From an uncultured Lachnospiraceae bacterium (lineage in GTDB: Bacteria > Bacillota_A > Clostridia > Lachnospirales > Lachnospiraceae), in assembly GCA_946614075.1 (NCBI GenBank), contig CAMOGO010000110.1, forward strand, positions 1 through 5,262: a DNA stretch of 5,262 nucleotides. The letters are read 5' to 3'. The notes under the pieces are model-generated. The model saw nothing but the letters and a program-made list of their open reading frames with translations, did no database searches and was not told the origin of the DNA. Shown here in pieces: positions 1 through 5,262 of this stretch (its first letter is position 1; each line of letters starts with the position of its first letter). The translations under genes were made by a program, and so were the position numbers.

Positions 1-728
1 GGAGCCCCAAAATCTGTGTGCCGCTGATCGCCCGGGATAAAATCGAGCTGGAGGCGCGGGCTGCTGCCCTTCACGGTGTGCCCTGCGATGTCGTGGAGTG
101 GCGTGCCGACTACTACCCGGCCCTGACTTCCGAAACCCAGATCCGGGAGGCTTTTGCGATCCTGAAGAACCATGTGGAGGACCGTCTGATCCTGTTCACG
201 CTGCGTTCCCGCTCGGAGGGCGGTGAGAAGGATCTGACCGGCGATGAGTACCGCTATATCAACCGTCTGGTCCTGCGCTACGGATCGGCTGACATGATGG
301 ATGTCGAGCTTTCCTCCGGCGACTCCGTGATTACGGAGCTCGTCACCAAGGCTCATGAGCACGGCGTGCGCGTCATCCTCTCGTCGCATGATTTCCGCCG
401 GACTCCTCCGGCCGTCGAGATGATACGGACTCTTAGGAAAATGCAAGAGCTCGGTGCTGACCTTGCCAAGCTGGCAGTCATGCCGAATTCGCGCAATGAC
501 GTCCTGTGCCTGATGCAGGCCACCAATGATATGATGACCCAGTATGCCACCTGCCCTCTGATCACGGTCGCGATGGGCAAGGAGGGCCTCGTCAGCCGGA
601 TCGCCGGGGAAACCTTTGGATCCTGCATGACCTTCGCCAGCAACGGCGAGGCTTCGGCTCCCGGCCAGATCGACGCGATGGATCTGTCCATGATTCTGCA
701 GATCCTGCACCATGGGCAGCGGATCTGA
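1..728 (+). CDS. aroD: Type I 3-dehydroquinate dehydratase (5' end cut off by window edge)
   Basis: This enzyme converts 3-dehydroquinate to 3-dehydroshikimate through a Schiff-base intermediate in the cytosol (shikimate pathway; in some bacteria also quinate/shikimate breakdown). Counting the GTG at 18 as residue 1, every active-site residue of the type I family is present: Glu27 and Arg29 (VEWRADYY), Arg63 and Glu67 (LRSRSEGGEKDL), His124 (SSHDF), the Schiff-base Lys151 (AKLAVMP), Arg194 (SRIAGETFG), and Ser213 and Gln217 (SAPGQ). These match the Salmonella/E. coli numbering with a constant offset of 19. The frame stays open to the left edge and reads SPKIC just before the GTG, matching the family's N-terminal APKI strand. 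The GTG is therefore an internal valine codon, and about 14 further codons lie off the window. The family is about 250 residues long. The gene ends in TGA at 726-728. Whether it serves biosynthesis or catabolism cannot be told, because its upstream neighbours are not visible. Confidence 0.96.
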   Translation, partial: SPKICVPLIARDKIELEARAAALHGVPCDVVEWRADYYPALTSETQIREAFAILKNHVEDRLILFTLRSRSEGGEKDLTGDEYRYINRLVLRYGSADMMDVELSSGDSVITELVTKAHEHGVRVILSSHDFRRTPPAVEMIRTLRKMQELGADLAKLAVMPNSRNDVLCLMQATNDMMTQYATCPLITVAMGKEGLVSRIAGETFGSCMTFASNGEASAPGQIDAMDLSMILQILHHGQRI

Positions 729-757
729 AGCAATACACGAGAGACCGAAGAACCCAG

Positions 758-786
758 TTGCTCCATTTTCTTTAACATGATATGAT
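758..786 (+). promoter_or_regulatory. Extended -10 sigma-A promoter for fprA
   Basis: TTGCTC (758-763) and TATGAT (781-786) are separated by exactly 17 bp. A TG dinucleotide at 778-779 gives the extended -10 form TGaTATGAT. The -10 matches consensus at 5 of 6 positions and the -35 at 3 of 6, a weakness the TG can offset. The start of transcription would fall near 792-793, giving fprA its own leader of about 110 nt, separate from aroD. This was found by eye only. Confidence 0.6.
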
Positions 787-791
787 AGCAC

Positions 792-816
792 CGCCGTCCG
801 CAAATGCCGGGCGGCG
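792..816 (+). other. GC-rich stem-loop at the predicted 5' end of the fprA mRNA
   Basis: Bases 792-800 (CGCCGTCCG) pair with 808-816 (CGGGCGGCG), giving nine pairs including one G-T, around a 7-nt loop. No T run follows, so it does not look like an intrinsic terminator for aroD. The predicted start site is at 792-793, so the stem would form the very 5' end of the fprA transcript, a position that often protects mRNA from 5'-end decay. An alternative is a weak, U-tract-less terminator for aroD. Confidence 0.5.
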
Positions 817-842
817 CCTGTACGAACAGCAATACACATCCG

Positions 843-870
843 ATTGCCATTGCCTGGATGCAATGACAAT
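843..870 (+). repeat. 28-bp imperfect inverted repeat ahead of the fprA ribosome binding site
   Basis: ATTGCCATTGC (843-853) and GCAATGACAAT (860-870) are inverted copies with one mismatch in 11 positions, separated by 6 bp. The element lies downstream of the predicted start site and ends 17 bases before the Shine-Dalgarno sequence. It could act as an mRNA hairpin near the translation start or as a DNA operator that blocks elongation. It does not match the Fur/PerR or Rex boxes that I know. Confidence 0.5.
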
Positions 871-887
871 TTATGGTCAAATATTTT

Positions 888-893
888 AGGAGG
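888..893 (+). promoter_or_regulatory. Ribosome binding site of fprA
   Basis: A full AGGAGG lies 8 nt before the ATG at 902 in an A/T-rich context. This fixes the fprA start and predicts strong translation. Confidence 0.85.
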
Positions 894-901
894 TTATATT
901 T

Positions 902-2068
902 ATGTCTGAAGTAACGATTTCCCCTTCCATTCTCTACATCGGCGCAGATGATCACGATATCGATCTGTTTGAGAGCCAGTATGAGGTTCCGAATGGAATG
1001 GCTTATAATTCCTATCTGATCCTGGATGAGAAGATCTGCATCCTGGATACGGTCGACCGCCGTGCGACGGACACCTGGCTTTCCAATCTGGAGAAGGCTC
1101 TCGCCGGCCGTACACCGGATTATGTCGTCCTACATCACATGGAGCCGGACCACACCGGTTCCCTGCTTCGCCTGATGGAGCTCTATCCGACGGTTAAGCT
1201 GGTGTCCAATGCCAAGCTCATCGCCATGATCCCTCAGTTCTTTGAGGGCATTGACCTCGAAGGCCGCACGGTCGCTGTCAAGGAGGGTGATAAGCTGGAG
1301 CTCGGCTCCCACACCCTGTCCTTCATCATGGCTCCGATGGTCCACTGGCCGGAGGTCATGGTCAGCTACGAGTCCTCGGAAAAGGTTGTCTTCTCCGCCG
1401 ATGCCTTTGGCAAATTCGGTACGCTCGACACCGATGAGGACTGGGCTTGCGAGGCTCGCCGCTACTACTTCAACATCTGCGGCAAGTATGGCGTACAGGT
1501 ACAGGGTCTGTTAAAGAAGCTGGCTGCCCTTGAGGTTGAGAAGATCTGCCCGCTGCACGGCCCGATCCTGCAGTCCGATCTGGGCTACTACATCGGCAAG
1601 TATCAGGTCTGGAGCAGCTATGCGGCTGAGGATGACGGTGTCCTGATCGCTTATGCTTCCATCCATGGCGGCACCCGCGCAGCAGTCCAGAAGCTCGCCG
1701 GGATCCTGGAGGCCAAGGGCGCCAAGAAGGTCGTCGTTACCGATCTGGCCCGCGACGATATGGCAGAGGCCATCGAGGATGCTTTCCGCTATGACAAGCT
1801 GATCGTTGCCTCCCCGACCTACGATGCTTCCCTCTTCCCGGTCATGGAGGACTTCCTCTATCACCTGAAGATCAAGGGCTATCAGAACCGCAAGATCGGC
1901 TTCGTGGAGAACGGCTCCTGGGCACCGATGTCCGGCAAGCTGATGCGCGCTGCCTGCGAGGGTCTGAAGAACGTCACCTTAGTTGACCCGACCGTGACGA
2001 TCAAGTCCACGATGAAGGCGGCTGACGCCTTGAAATTCGAGGAGCTCGCCGACGCGATCCTGGCATAG
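902..2068 (+). CDS. fprA: FprA-type flavodiiron protein (O2/NO reductase)
   Basis: This is a cytosolic flavodiiron protein of 388 residues, the usual length for class A. The family reduces O2 to water and/or NO to N2O at a diiron site using FMN, protecting anaerobes from oxygen and nitrosative stress. Electrons usually come from rubredoxin or a similar partner. Residues 1-240 form the metallo-beta-lactamase-like domain with all expected iron ligands: His79, Glu81, Asp83 and His84 (HMEPDH), His148 (MVHWPE), Asp167 (SADAFG) and His219 (CPLHGP). Residues 247-388 form the flavodoxin domain with the FMN phosphate loop YASIHGGT (251-258), SPTYDAS (304-310) and NGSWAP (337-342). There is no fused rubredoxin or flavin reductase domain, so it needs a separate electron donor, and none is visible here. 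Arginine codons are all of the CGN type, fitting a well-expressed gene. It has its own predicted promoter and a strong Shine-Dalgarno site. The preference for O2 or NO cannot be read from the sequence. Confidence 0.95.
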   Translation: MSEVTISPSILYIGADDHDIDLFESQYEVPNGMAYNSYLILDEKICILDTVDRRATDTWLSNLEKALAGRTPDYVVLHHMEPDHTGSLLRLMELYPTVKLVSNAKLIAMIPQFFEGIDLEGRTVAVKEGDKLELGSHTLSFIMAPMVHWPEVMVSYESSEKVVFSADAFGKFGTLDTDEDWACEARRYYFNICGKYGVQVQGLLKKLAALEVEKICPLHGPILQSDLGYYIGKYQVWSSYAAEDDGVLIAYASIHGGTRAAVQKLAGILEAKGAKKVVVTDLARDDMAEAIEDAFRYDKLIVASPTYDASLFPVMEDFLYHLKIKGYQNRKIGFVENGSWAPMSGKLMRAACEGLKNVTLVDPTVTIKSTMKAADALKFEELADAILA

Positions 2069-2148
2069 AGACTCTGTTCTCATACAAGATCTCCGGATAC
2101 ATGTTGGGATGTTGGTCGATTTTGGGAATGCGAAGGCTGTTCCATAGC

Positions 2149-2154
2149 AAGGAG
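2149..2154 (+). promoter_or_regulatory. Ribosome binding site that decides the LysR gene start
   Basis: AAGGAG at 2149-2154 lies 8 nt before the ATG at 2163. It also overlaps the first base of the competing GTG codon at 2154, which is therefore an unlikely start. Confidence 0.75.
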
Positions 2155-2162
2155 TGAGTGAT

Positions 2163-3086
2163 ATGGATGCCGATCAGGCAAGCAAAAGCATTGATACATC
2201 CTATAACAGACATCTACATGCCTTCCATGCTGTCGCCCAGAAAGGCAGTTTTCTCGCTGCATCAAAAGAACTGTTTATCTCGCAGCCTGCTCTGACCAAG
2301 CAGATCAACCTACTGGAAAACCGCCTCGGCTTCACACTTTTTACCAGAAGCAACAAGGGCGTAGAACTGACAAAGGCTGGCCAGCGTTTTCTCGAGGGAT
2401 CTTTGAGGCTTGACAGAGAATACCAGCAGCTTGTCGATGAATGCAGAGGAATTGAGACAAGCATGCCGCAGGTTCTTCGCGTGGGCTATTATACCAATAC
2501 TCAGCGTAATTTCTCTCTGATGGCGGTAGAGGCCTTTCGCCAGGAGTATCCCTCTGAGGAACTGGAACTGGTGGAAATCACCACCGAGAGCTGTATCCAG
2601 GATCTGCTTAAAGGAAAAATCGATGTATATACCGGATATGAAAGCCGCCGTCTCGATACGGACAAAGTGGATTTTATGCCGCTAAGCTCCTGGGATTATT
2701 ATGCTGTCGTCCCTGTCAATCATCCTCTTTCAGCAAATAAGATCCTTACTGCACATGATCTTGTCGGCTGTAAAGTACTTCTTCCGCCCTATGGTCTGTT
2801 CCGAGGCACCGACGACTTGACCGACTGGCTCGTTTCACAGGACAAGAGAGCTGACATCAAAACAGAGATCTATAATAATACCACGAATTTCCGGTGTATG
2901 ATGGAAGGCCGGATTGTCATCAATTTTGGCATAGCTCTCAAAGACAGTTCCTTCACGATTGTCCCCCTGGAGTGGACGCCCAAAGCCGTGCACGGCATCA
3001 TAAGCCGCAGCAACGCTTCCTTAAATGTACGTCGCTTCATCGAAATCGCTCAAAACATAAGCCAGAGCAGACTCCGGCAGGAGTAA
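2163..3086 (+). CDS. LysR-type transcriptional regulator
   Basis: This is a cytosolic DNA-binding regulator of 307 residues, the normal size for the family. The winged helix-turn-helix spans about residues 17-76, with the family pattern ASKELFISQPALTKQINLLE followed by LGFTLFTR. The linker helix runs to about 100. Residues 104-300 form the periplasmic-binding-protein-like effector domain, starting LRVGYY and containing VVPVNHPLS (182-190). The ATG start at 2163 is chosen from the Shine-Dalgarno position; a GTG at 2154 would add three residues. The 94 bp after fprA show no terminator and no convincing promoter, so read-through from fprA is possible. It is convergent with the exported flavoprotein gene and shares its terminator. 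The upstream region of that gene carries a dyad at the classical LysR position, so the flavoprotein is the best candidate target, but this is inference. Arginine codons are mixed and include several AGA, unlike fprA, and base composition is visibly more AT-rich. This fits lower expression or a different history. The effector is unknown. Confidence 0.93.
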   Translation: MDADQASKSIDTSYNRHLHAFHAVAQKGSFLAASKELFISQPALTKQINLLENRLGFTLFTRSNKGVELTKAGQRFLEGSLRLDREYQQLVDECRGIETSMPQVLRVGYYTNTQRNFSLMAVEAFRQEYPSEELELVEITTESCIQDLLKGKIDVYTGYESRRLDTDKVDFMPLSSWDYYAVVPVNHPLSANKILTAHDLVGCKVLLPPYGLFRGTDDLTDWLVSQDKRADIKTEIYNNTTNFRCMMEGRIVINFGIALKDSSFTIVPLEWTPKAVHGIISRSNASLNVRRFIEIAQNISQSRLRQE

Positions 3087-3110
3087 TCCGCTGCCTGGCA
3101 GGGGATGGAA

Positions 3111-3140
3111 AAAGGCAGGTGAGAAAACTCACCTGCCTTT
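3111..3140. terminator. Bidirectional intrinsic terminator between the convergent genes
   Basis: AAAGGCAGGTGAG (3111-3123) pairs perfectly with CTCACCTGCCTTT (3128-3140) around a 4-nt loop. This is a 13-bp stem, beginning 24 bp after the LysR stop and 43 bp beyond the flavoprotein stop. On the - strand the stem runs into five T (complement of 3109-3113), a good terminator for the flavoprotein gene. On the + strand the T run is only TTT followed by GCTATATT, so termination there may be weaker. Confidence 0.88.
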
Positions 3141-3183
3141 GCTATATTACAGCAGTATCATAAAATACGAGGGACACCTGTTC

Positions 3184-5109
3184 TTAGGTCTCCGGCTCAA
3201 TGCCATCGTCCGCGATCGTCTTCGCTACCGTATAGCCAAAGCCCAGAGCCATATCAAAGCCCATACCGTAATTCTTGCCATCCTTCTGCTCTACCGAACC
3301 ACAGACATCGCCCGCAGCATACAGTCCAGGAATATGAACATTGTCACCGTCCATGACATAGCTGTCAGTCAGCACACGTCCCTGAGGATCAATGCAGATA
3401 CCAGCGGTGGTCAGGTACAAAGTCGGCATGACCGGGATCGCGTAGATGCCATAACGATCATCAATCAGAGGGCAGTTCTTACGGCCGAACTCATCCGGCT
3501 CACCGCTCATCGCTGCCTCATTATTCGCTTTAATCGCATCTGCAAGGCCATCCAGACCAAGCTCCTCAGCGCAGGCCTCGATCGAGTCAAAATGGATCAG
3601 CTCGCCACGGTTTGCCAGAGCCGAGTAGGTTGAGAAGTTGTACATCTCGAAGTCATCCGTGGAAGGACGGGAAGACTCGTCAAAAATGTACCAGAACTGA
3701 CCGCCGTGCTCTTCCAGATCAAACAGGCACTGTCTCATTCTATTGTGGTTGCCGCTGGTGATATTGCCAACATTCTTGCCATAGGCGTCTACCATGATGC
3801 CAGGCGTTGAATAGTGCAGGAAAGCAAGCTCAAACATCGAAGCAGAGGACAGGTAAGCACCGCTGTACTCATCCATGCACTCTACCTTGGAGCCAGCATC
3901 AATACCCATCTGTATACCCTCGCCGGTCGAAGCCGAGTTGCAATTGTAGAAATAGTTTGCATAGGTCGGAGTGTACTCCGCCAGCATCTCCGGATTTCTG
4001 GCAAAACCACCGGATGCAAGAATAACAGCCTTGGAATTGATCGTCAGCTTGTGACCGTTCTCGCTGTCGTCTGCCTTGACACCGACGGCTGTGATACCCT
4101 TGACTGCCTCGCCCGGAGCATCCTGGATTAAGCCTGTGCACTTCATCATGTAGAAGATCTGGCCTTCAGGCTGTCTCTCGATACGGTCTGCCAGCGCCAT
4201 CATGGCAAAACCGCTGCCGCCCATGTAGCAGCCGGGAGCCAGATAGTAAGTGCTCACGCCATACTGATAGGAAGCCTCGTAAGAGCCAATCGTGCAGAAA
4301 CCGATACCGATGGAGGTGAAATAATCAATAATCTCAGCGCAGCCTGCATATCCGGTGTACTGGTAAGGGCACTCGCCGCCAAAACGGTTCTTCTCCGGAT
4401 CCGCACTCTGGCCGGCTACCGCTGCAAATGCCTCAGGAGAAAGATAATGCTCCTTGACACTGCCATCGACATTCCAATTATGAAGGCTGGAGGTACCAGG
4501 TCCCATGATGCCTGAATAAGTCATCGAACCGGAACCGCCCGGAATGCCGCGCTTTTCTACGACAGCTACGCTGTAACCCATGTCCAGCAGCCTGGAAGCA
4601 GCAATCAGACCAGCTGTGCCGGCGCCGACAACCGCAACATCAACATCGATGGTCTCTTCTCTGGGATCGTCTTCCTCGACAACCTCAGCAGAAAACTTCT
4701 CGACATCATAGCCCGCCTGCTCGAGCGCTTCCGTGACCGCTGCCTTAATAGCCATGGAAGAAATCGAACATCCACGAAGATTCGGGACATTGACACTCTG
4801 ATGCTCTACAATCGCCTTAGGAATGCGGGCACAGGCATGATTACCGATACCGATCGTCTCGGAATGAGAAATAACACTGCAATCTTTGATCATTCCATCT
4901 TCCAGCGTCGTGCACACGTAAATATAATCCTCGTGTCCCATCGCCTTTGTTACATACTTGCCATCGCCCCCGCGGATCTCCATCGCATCGGCCATCTCTT
5001 CCTCTGCCTTCACCGCCTGAGCATTCAGAAGGCTCGTCGCAGCTGCTCCCGCCGCGCAGTAAGCCGCGCCCTTCAGAAAATTACGTCTGGTAATACCTGT
5101 CTGCATCAT
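3184..5109 (-). CDS. Tat-exported FMN/FAD flavoprotein reductase, fumarate reductase/ketosteroid dehydrogenase-like
   Basis: This 641-residue protein is predicted to act outside the membrane and reduce (or oxidise) a small organic substrate with FAD, in the fumarate reductase/urocanate reductase/flavocytochrome c superfamily. Residues 1-35 form a Tat signal peptide: TRRNFLKG (7-14), a hydrophobic Ala-rich stretch, and a likely cleavage after AVKA. Cys18 has no proper lipobox. Residues 47-130 resemble the FMN-binding domain, with RGCSISS (112-118) where the flavin-attachment motif SGAT is expected. The FAD domain starts with VVGAGTAG (160-167), Glu185 for the ribose, and PGGSGSMTYSG (190-200). 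GEGIQMGIDAG (396-406) is the second conserved loop, and IPGLYAAGD (593-601) closes the FAD site. The fumarate reductase TTRD arginine and the HTMGG histidine are not evident: the aligned segments read ITSGNHNR (450-457) and LTTAGICID (566-574). The C-terminal NYGMGFDMALGFG (613-625) recalls ketosteroid dehydrogenases. The substrate is therefore unknown. Start: an AGAAGG site lies 6 nt before the ATG at 5109; the next ATG (5106) is also usable. Confidence 0.9.
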   Translation of the reverse strand: MMQTGITRRNFLKGAAYCAAGAAATSLLNAQAVKAEEEMADAMEIRGGDGKYVTKAMGHEDYIYVCTTLEDGMIKDCSVISHSETIGIGNHACARIPKAIVEHQSVNVPNLRGCSISSMAIKAAVTEALEQAGYDVEKFSAEVVEEDDPREETIDVDVAVVGAGTAGLIAASRLLDMGYSVAVVEKRGIPGGSGSMTYSGIMGPGTSSLHNWNVDGSVKEHYLSPEAFAAVAGQSADPEKNRFGGECPYQYTGYAGCAEIIDYFTSIGIGFCTIGSYEASYQYGVSTYYLAPGCYMGGSGFAMMALADRIERQPEGQIFYMMKCTGLIQDAPGEAVKGITAVGVKADDSENGHKLTINSKAVILASGGFARNPEMLAEYTPTYANYFYNCNSASTGEGIQMGIDAGSKVECMDEYSGAYLSSASMFELAFLHYSTPGIMVDAYGKNVGNITSGNHNRMRQCLFDLEEHGGQFWYIFDESSRPSTDDFEMYNFSTYSALANRGELIHFDSIEACAEELGLDGLADAIKANNEAAMSGEPDEFGRKNCPLIDDRYGIYAIPVMPTLYLTTAGICIDPQGRVLTDSYVMDGDNVHIPGLYAAGDVCGSVEQKDGKNYGMGFDMALGFGYTVAKTIADDGIEPET

Positions 5110-5115
5110 ATTTTA

Positions 5116-5121
5116 CCTTCT
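5116..5121 (-). promoter_or_regulatory. Ribosome binding site of the exported flavoprotein
   Basis: On the - strand AGAAGG lies 6 nt before the ATG at 5109 and 9 nt before a second in-frame ATG at 5106. Either codon could start translation, and the difference is one methionine. An A-rich run precedes the site. Confidence 0.7.
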
Positions 5122-5138
5122 TGTTTTTTTGATGCATA

Positions 5139-5155
5139 AATGCTTCCAAAGCATT
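5139..5155 (-). other. Hairpin at the predicted 5' end of the flavoprotein mRNA
   Basis: AATGCTT and AAGCATT form a perfect 7-bp inverted repeat with a 3-nt loop. The element begins about 4 nt after the predicted transcription start (near 5159) and ends 17 bases before the Shine-Dalgarno site. It could stabilise the message or influence translation; a DNA-binding role is also possible. Confidence 0.45.
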
Positions 5156-5165
5156 GGATAATATC

Positions 5166-5194
5166 ACTATAACCGACAAAATTGCCATAGTAAA
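5166..5194 (-). promoter_or_regulatory. Sigma-A promoter of the exported flavoprotein gene
   Basis: On the - strand TTTACT (5194-5189) and TATAGT (5171-5166) are separated by exactly 17 bp. The -10 matches consensus at 5 of 6 positions and the -35 at 4 of 6. Transcription would start near 5159, leaving a leader of about 50 nt. The imperfect -35 fits a gene that needs an activator. Confidence 0.55.
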
Positions 5195-5214
5195 ATAGTA
5201 ATAATTCATAGCGA

Positions 5215-5232
5215 TAAAACCATATGGTTATA
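5215..5232. promoter_or_regulatory. 18-bp dyad, candidate LysR-type operator
   Basis: TAAAACCATATGGTTATA is a dyad with 8 of 9 base pairs matching; its core AACCATATGGTT (5218-5229) is a perfect palindrome. Its centre lies about 65 bp upstream of the predicted flavoprotein transcription start, the usual position of the LysR recognition site. The half-site GGTTATA recurs inverted at 5168-5174, overlapping the -10 box of that promoter. The dyad also ends 3 bp before a TTGACA box of the opposite direction, so one site could serve both promoters. Confidence 0.5.
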
Positions 5233-5235
5233 ATA

Positions 5236-5262
5236 TTGACACTTTGTATACAAAAAGATAGG
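5236..5262 (+). promoter_or_regulatory. Divergent promoter pointing out of the window (-10 cut or at edge)
   Basis: A perfect TTGACA -35 box lies at 5236-5241 on the + strand. With a 17-bp spacer the -10 box would begin at 5259, where TAGG is visible before the window ends, so it cannot be fully checked. This suggests a gene or operon on the + strand starting just to the right, divergent from the flavoprotein. Confidence 0.4.
5243..5254. promoter_or_regulatory. Perfect 12-bp palindrome in the spacer of the divergent promoter
   Basis: TTTGTATACAAA is its own reverse complement and lies 1 bp after the TTGACA box, between -35 and the expected -10. This is a typical repressor position. The TGTATACA core is reminiscent of operators of FadR-subfamily GntR repressors, but short AT-rich palindromes also arise by chance and no GntR gene is visible here. 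Confidence 0.4.

Noticed and set aside
18..20. GTG as the start of aroD
   Set aside because: The frame is open to the left edge and the preceding codons read SPKIC, matching the conserved N-terminal strand of the family. About 19 residues would be missing from the enzyme if it began here.
792..816. Intrinsic terminator of aroD
   Set aside because: The stem is good but there is no T run on either side, and it sits at the predicted fprA transcription start.
873..914. Short open frame (13 codons) overlapping the fprA start, possible leader peptide
   Set aside because: It has no ribosome binding site of its own and its codons are simply the Shine-Dalgarno region and the fprA start read out of frame.
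353..955. 200-codon open frame on the - strand across the end of aroD and the fprA leader
   Set aside because: It lies antisense to a well-supported aroD and crosses the fprA promoter and start. Its protein is rich in Cys, Arg and Ser with no family pattern, and there is no reason to prefer it.
2154..2156. GTG as the start of the LysR gene
   Set aside because: It overlaps the AAGGAG ribosome binding site, which is ideally spaced for the ATG at 2163.
3172..3193. Hairpin straddling the flavoprotein stop codon (GGACACCT / AGGTCTCC, one mismatch)
   Set aside because: It has no T run and the strong terminator at 3111-3140 follows; probably a chance structure.
3139..3633. 164-codon open frame on the + strand antisense to the exported flavoprotein
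   Set aside because: It starts inside the terminator region without a Shine-Dalgarno site and mirrors the codon structure of the flavoprotein gene on the other strand; no recognisable motifs.
1..5262. CRISPR arrays, tRNA or rRNA genes, insertion sequences
   Set aside because: I saw no regularly spaced repeats, no tRNA cloverleaf or rRNA stretches, no transposase and no terminal inverted repeats with target duplications.

Overview
The window reads as chromosomal DNA of an anaerobic Gram-positive bacterium, probably a gut-type Bacillota (Clostridia or Erysipelotrichia). The grounds are a flavodiiron protein whose wording resembles clostridial FprA proteins, strong purine-rich Shine-Dalgarno sites, AT-rich intergenic DNA around moderately GC-rich genes, and a Tat-exported flavin reductase of the kind common in gut anaerobes. 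The lineage is an inference; no rRNA or other taxonomic marker is present.

Left part (1-2068, + strand): the 3' part of a type I 3-dehydroquinate dehydratase gene (aroD), cut by the window edge, is followed by a 173-bp intergenic region. That region holds a good extended -10 promoter, a GC-rich stem-loop right at the predicted RNA start, and a second near-perfect inverted repeat just ahead of the Shine-Dalgarno site. It leads into fprA, encoding a complete flavodiiron O2/NO reductase with all its metal ligands.

Middle (2069-3140, + strand): a LysR-type regulator follows 94 bp after fprA with no visible terminator between them. It ends in a perfect 13-bp stem terminator that also serves the gene facing it.

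Right part (3184-5262, - strand): a 641-residue Tat-exported flavoprotein has an N-terminal FMN-binding-type domain and a C-terminal FAD fumarate reductase/ketosteroid dehydrogenase-type domain. It is convergent with the LysR gene. Several residues expected of a true fumarate reductase are not where they should be, so the electron acceptor is probably something else. Its upstream region (5110-5262) is dense in signals: a sigma-A promoter for the flavoprotein, a 5'-end hairpin, an 18-bp dyad centred about 65 bp upstream of the predicted start (the classical LysR recognition position), and a consensus TTGACA -35 box pointing the other way with a second palindrome in its spacer. This implies a divergently transcribed gene or operon just beyond the right edge.

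Taken together, the right half looks like a regulated anaerobic-respiration or detoxification module (LysR sensor, exported flavin reductase, and an unseen divergent partner). It sits beside housekeeping/oxygen-defence genes (aroD, fprA) that are not obviously linked to it.
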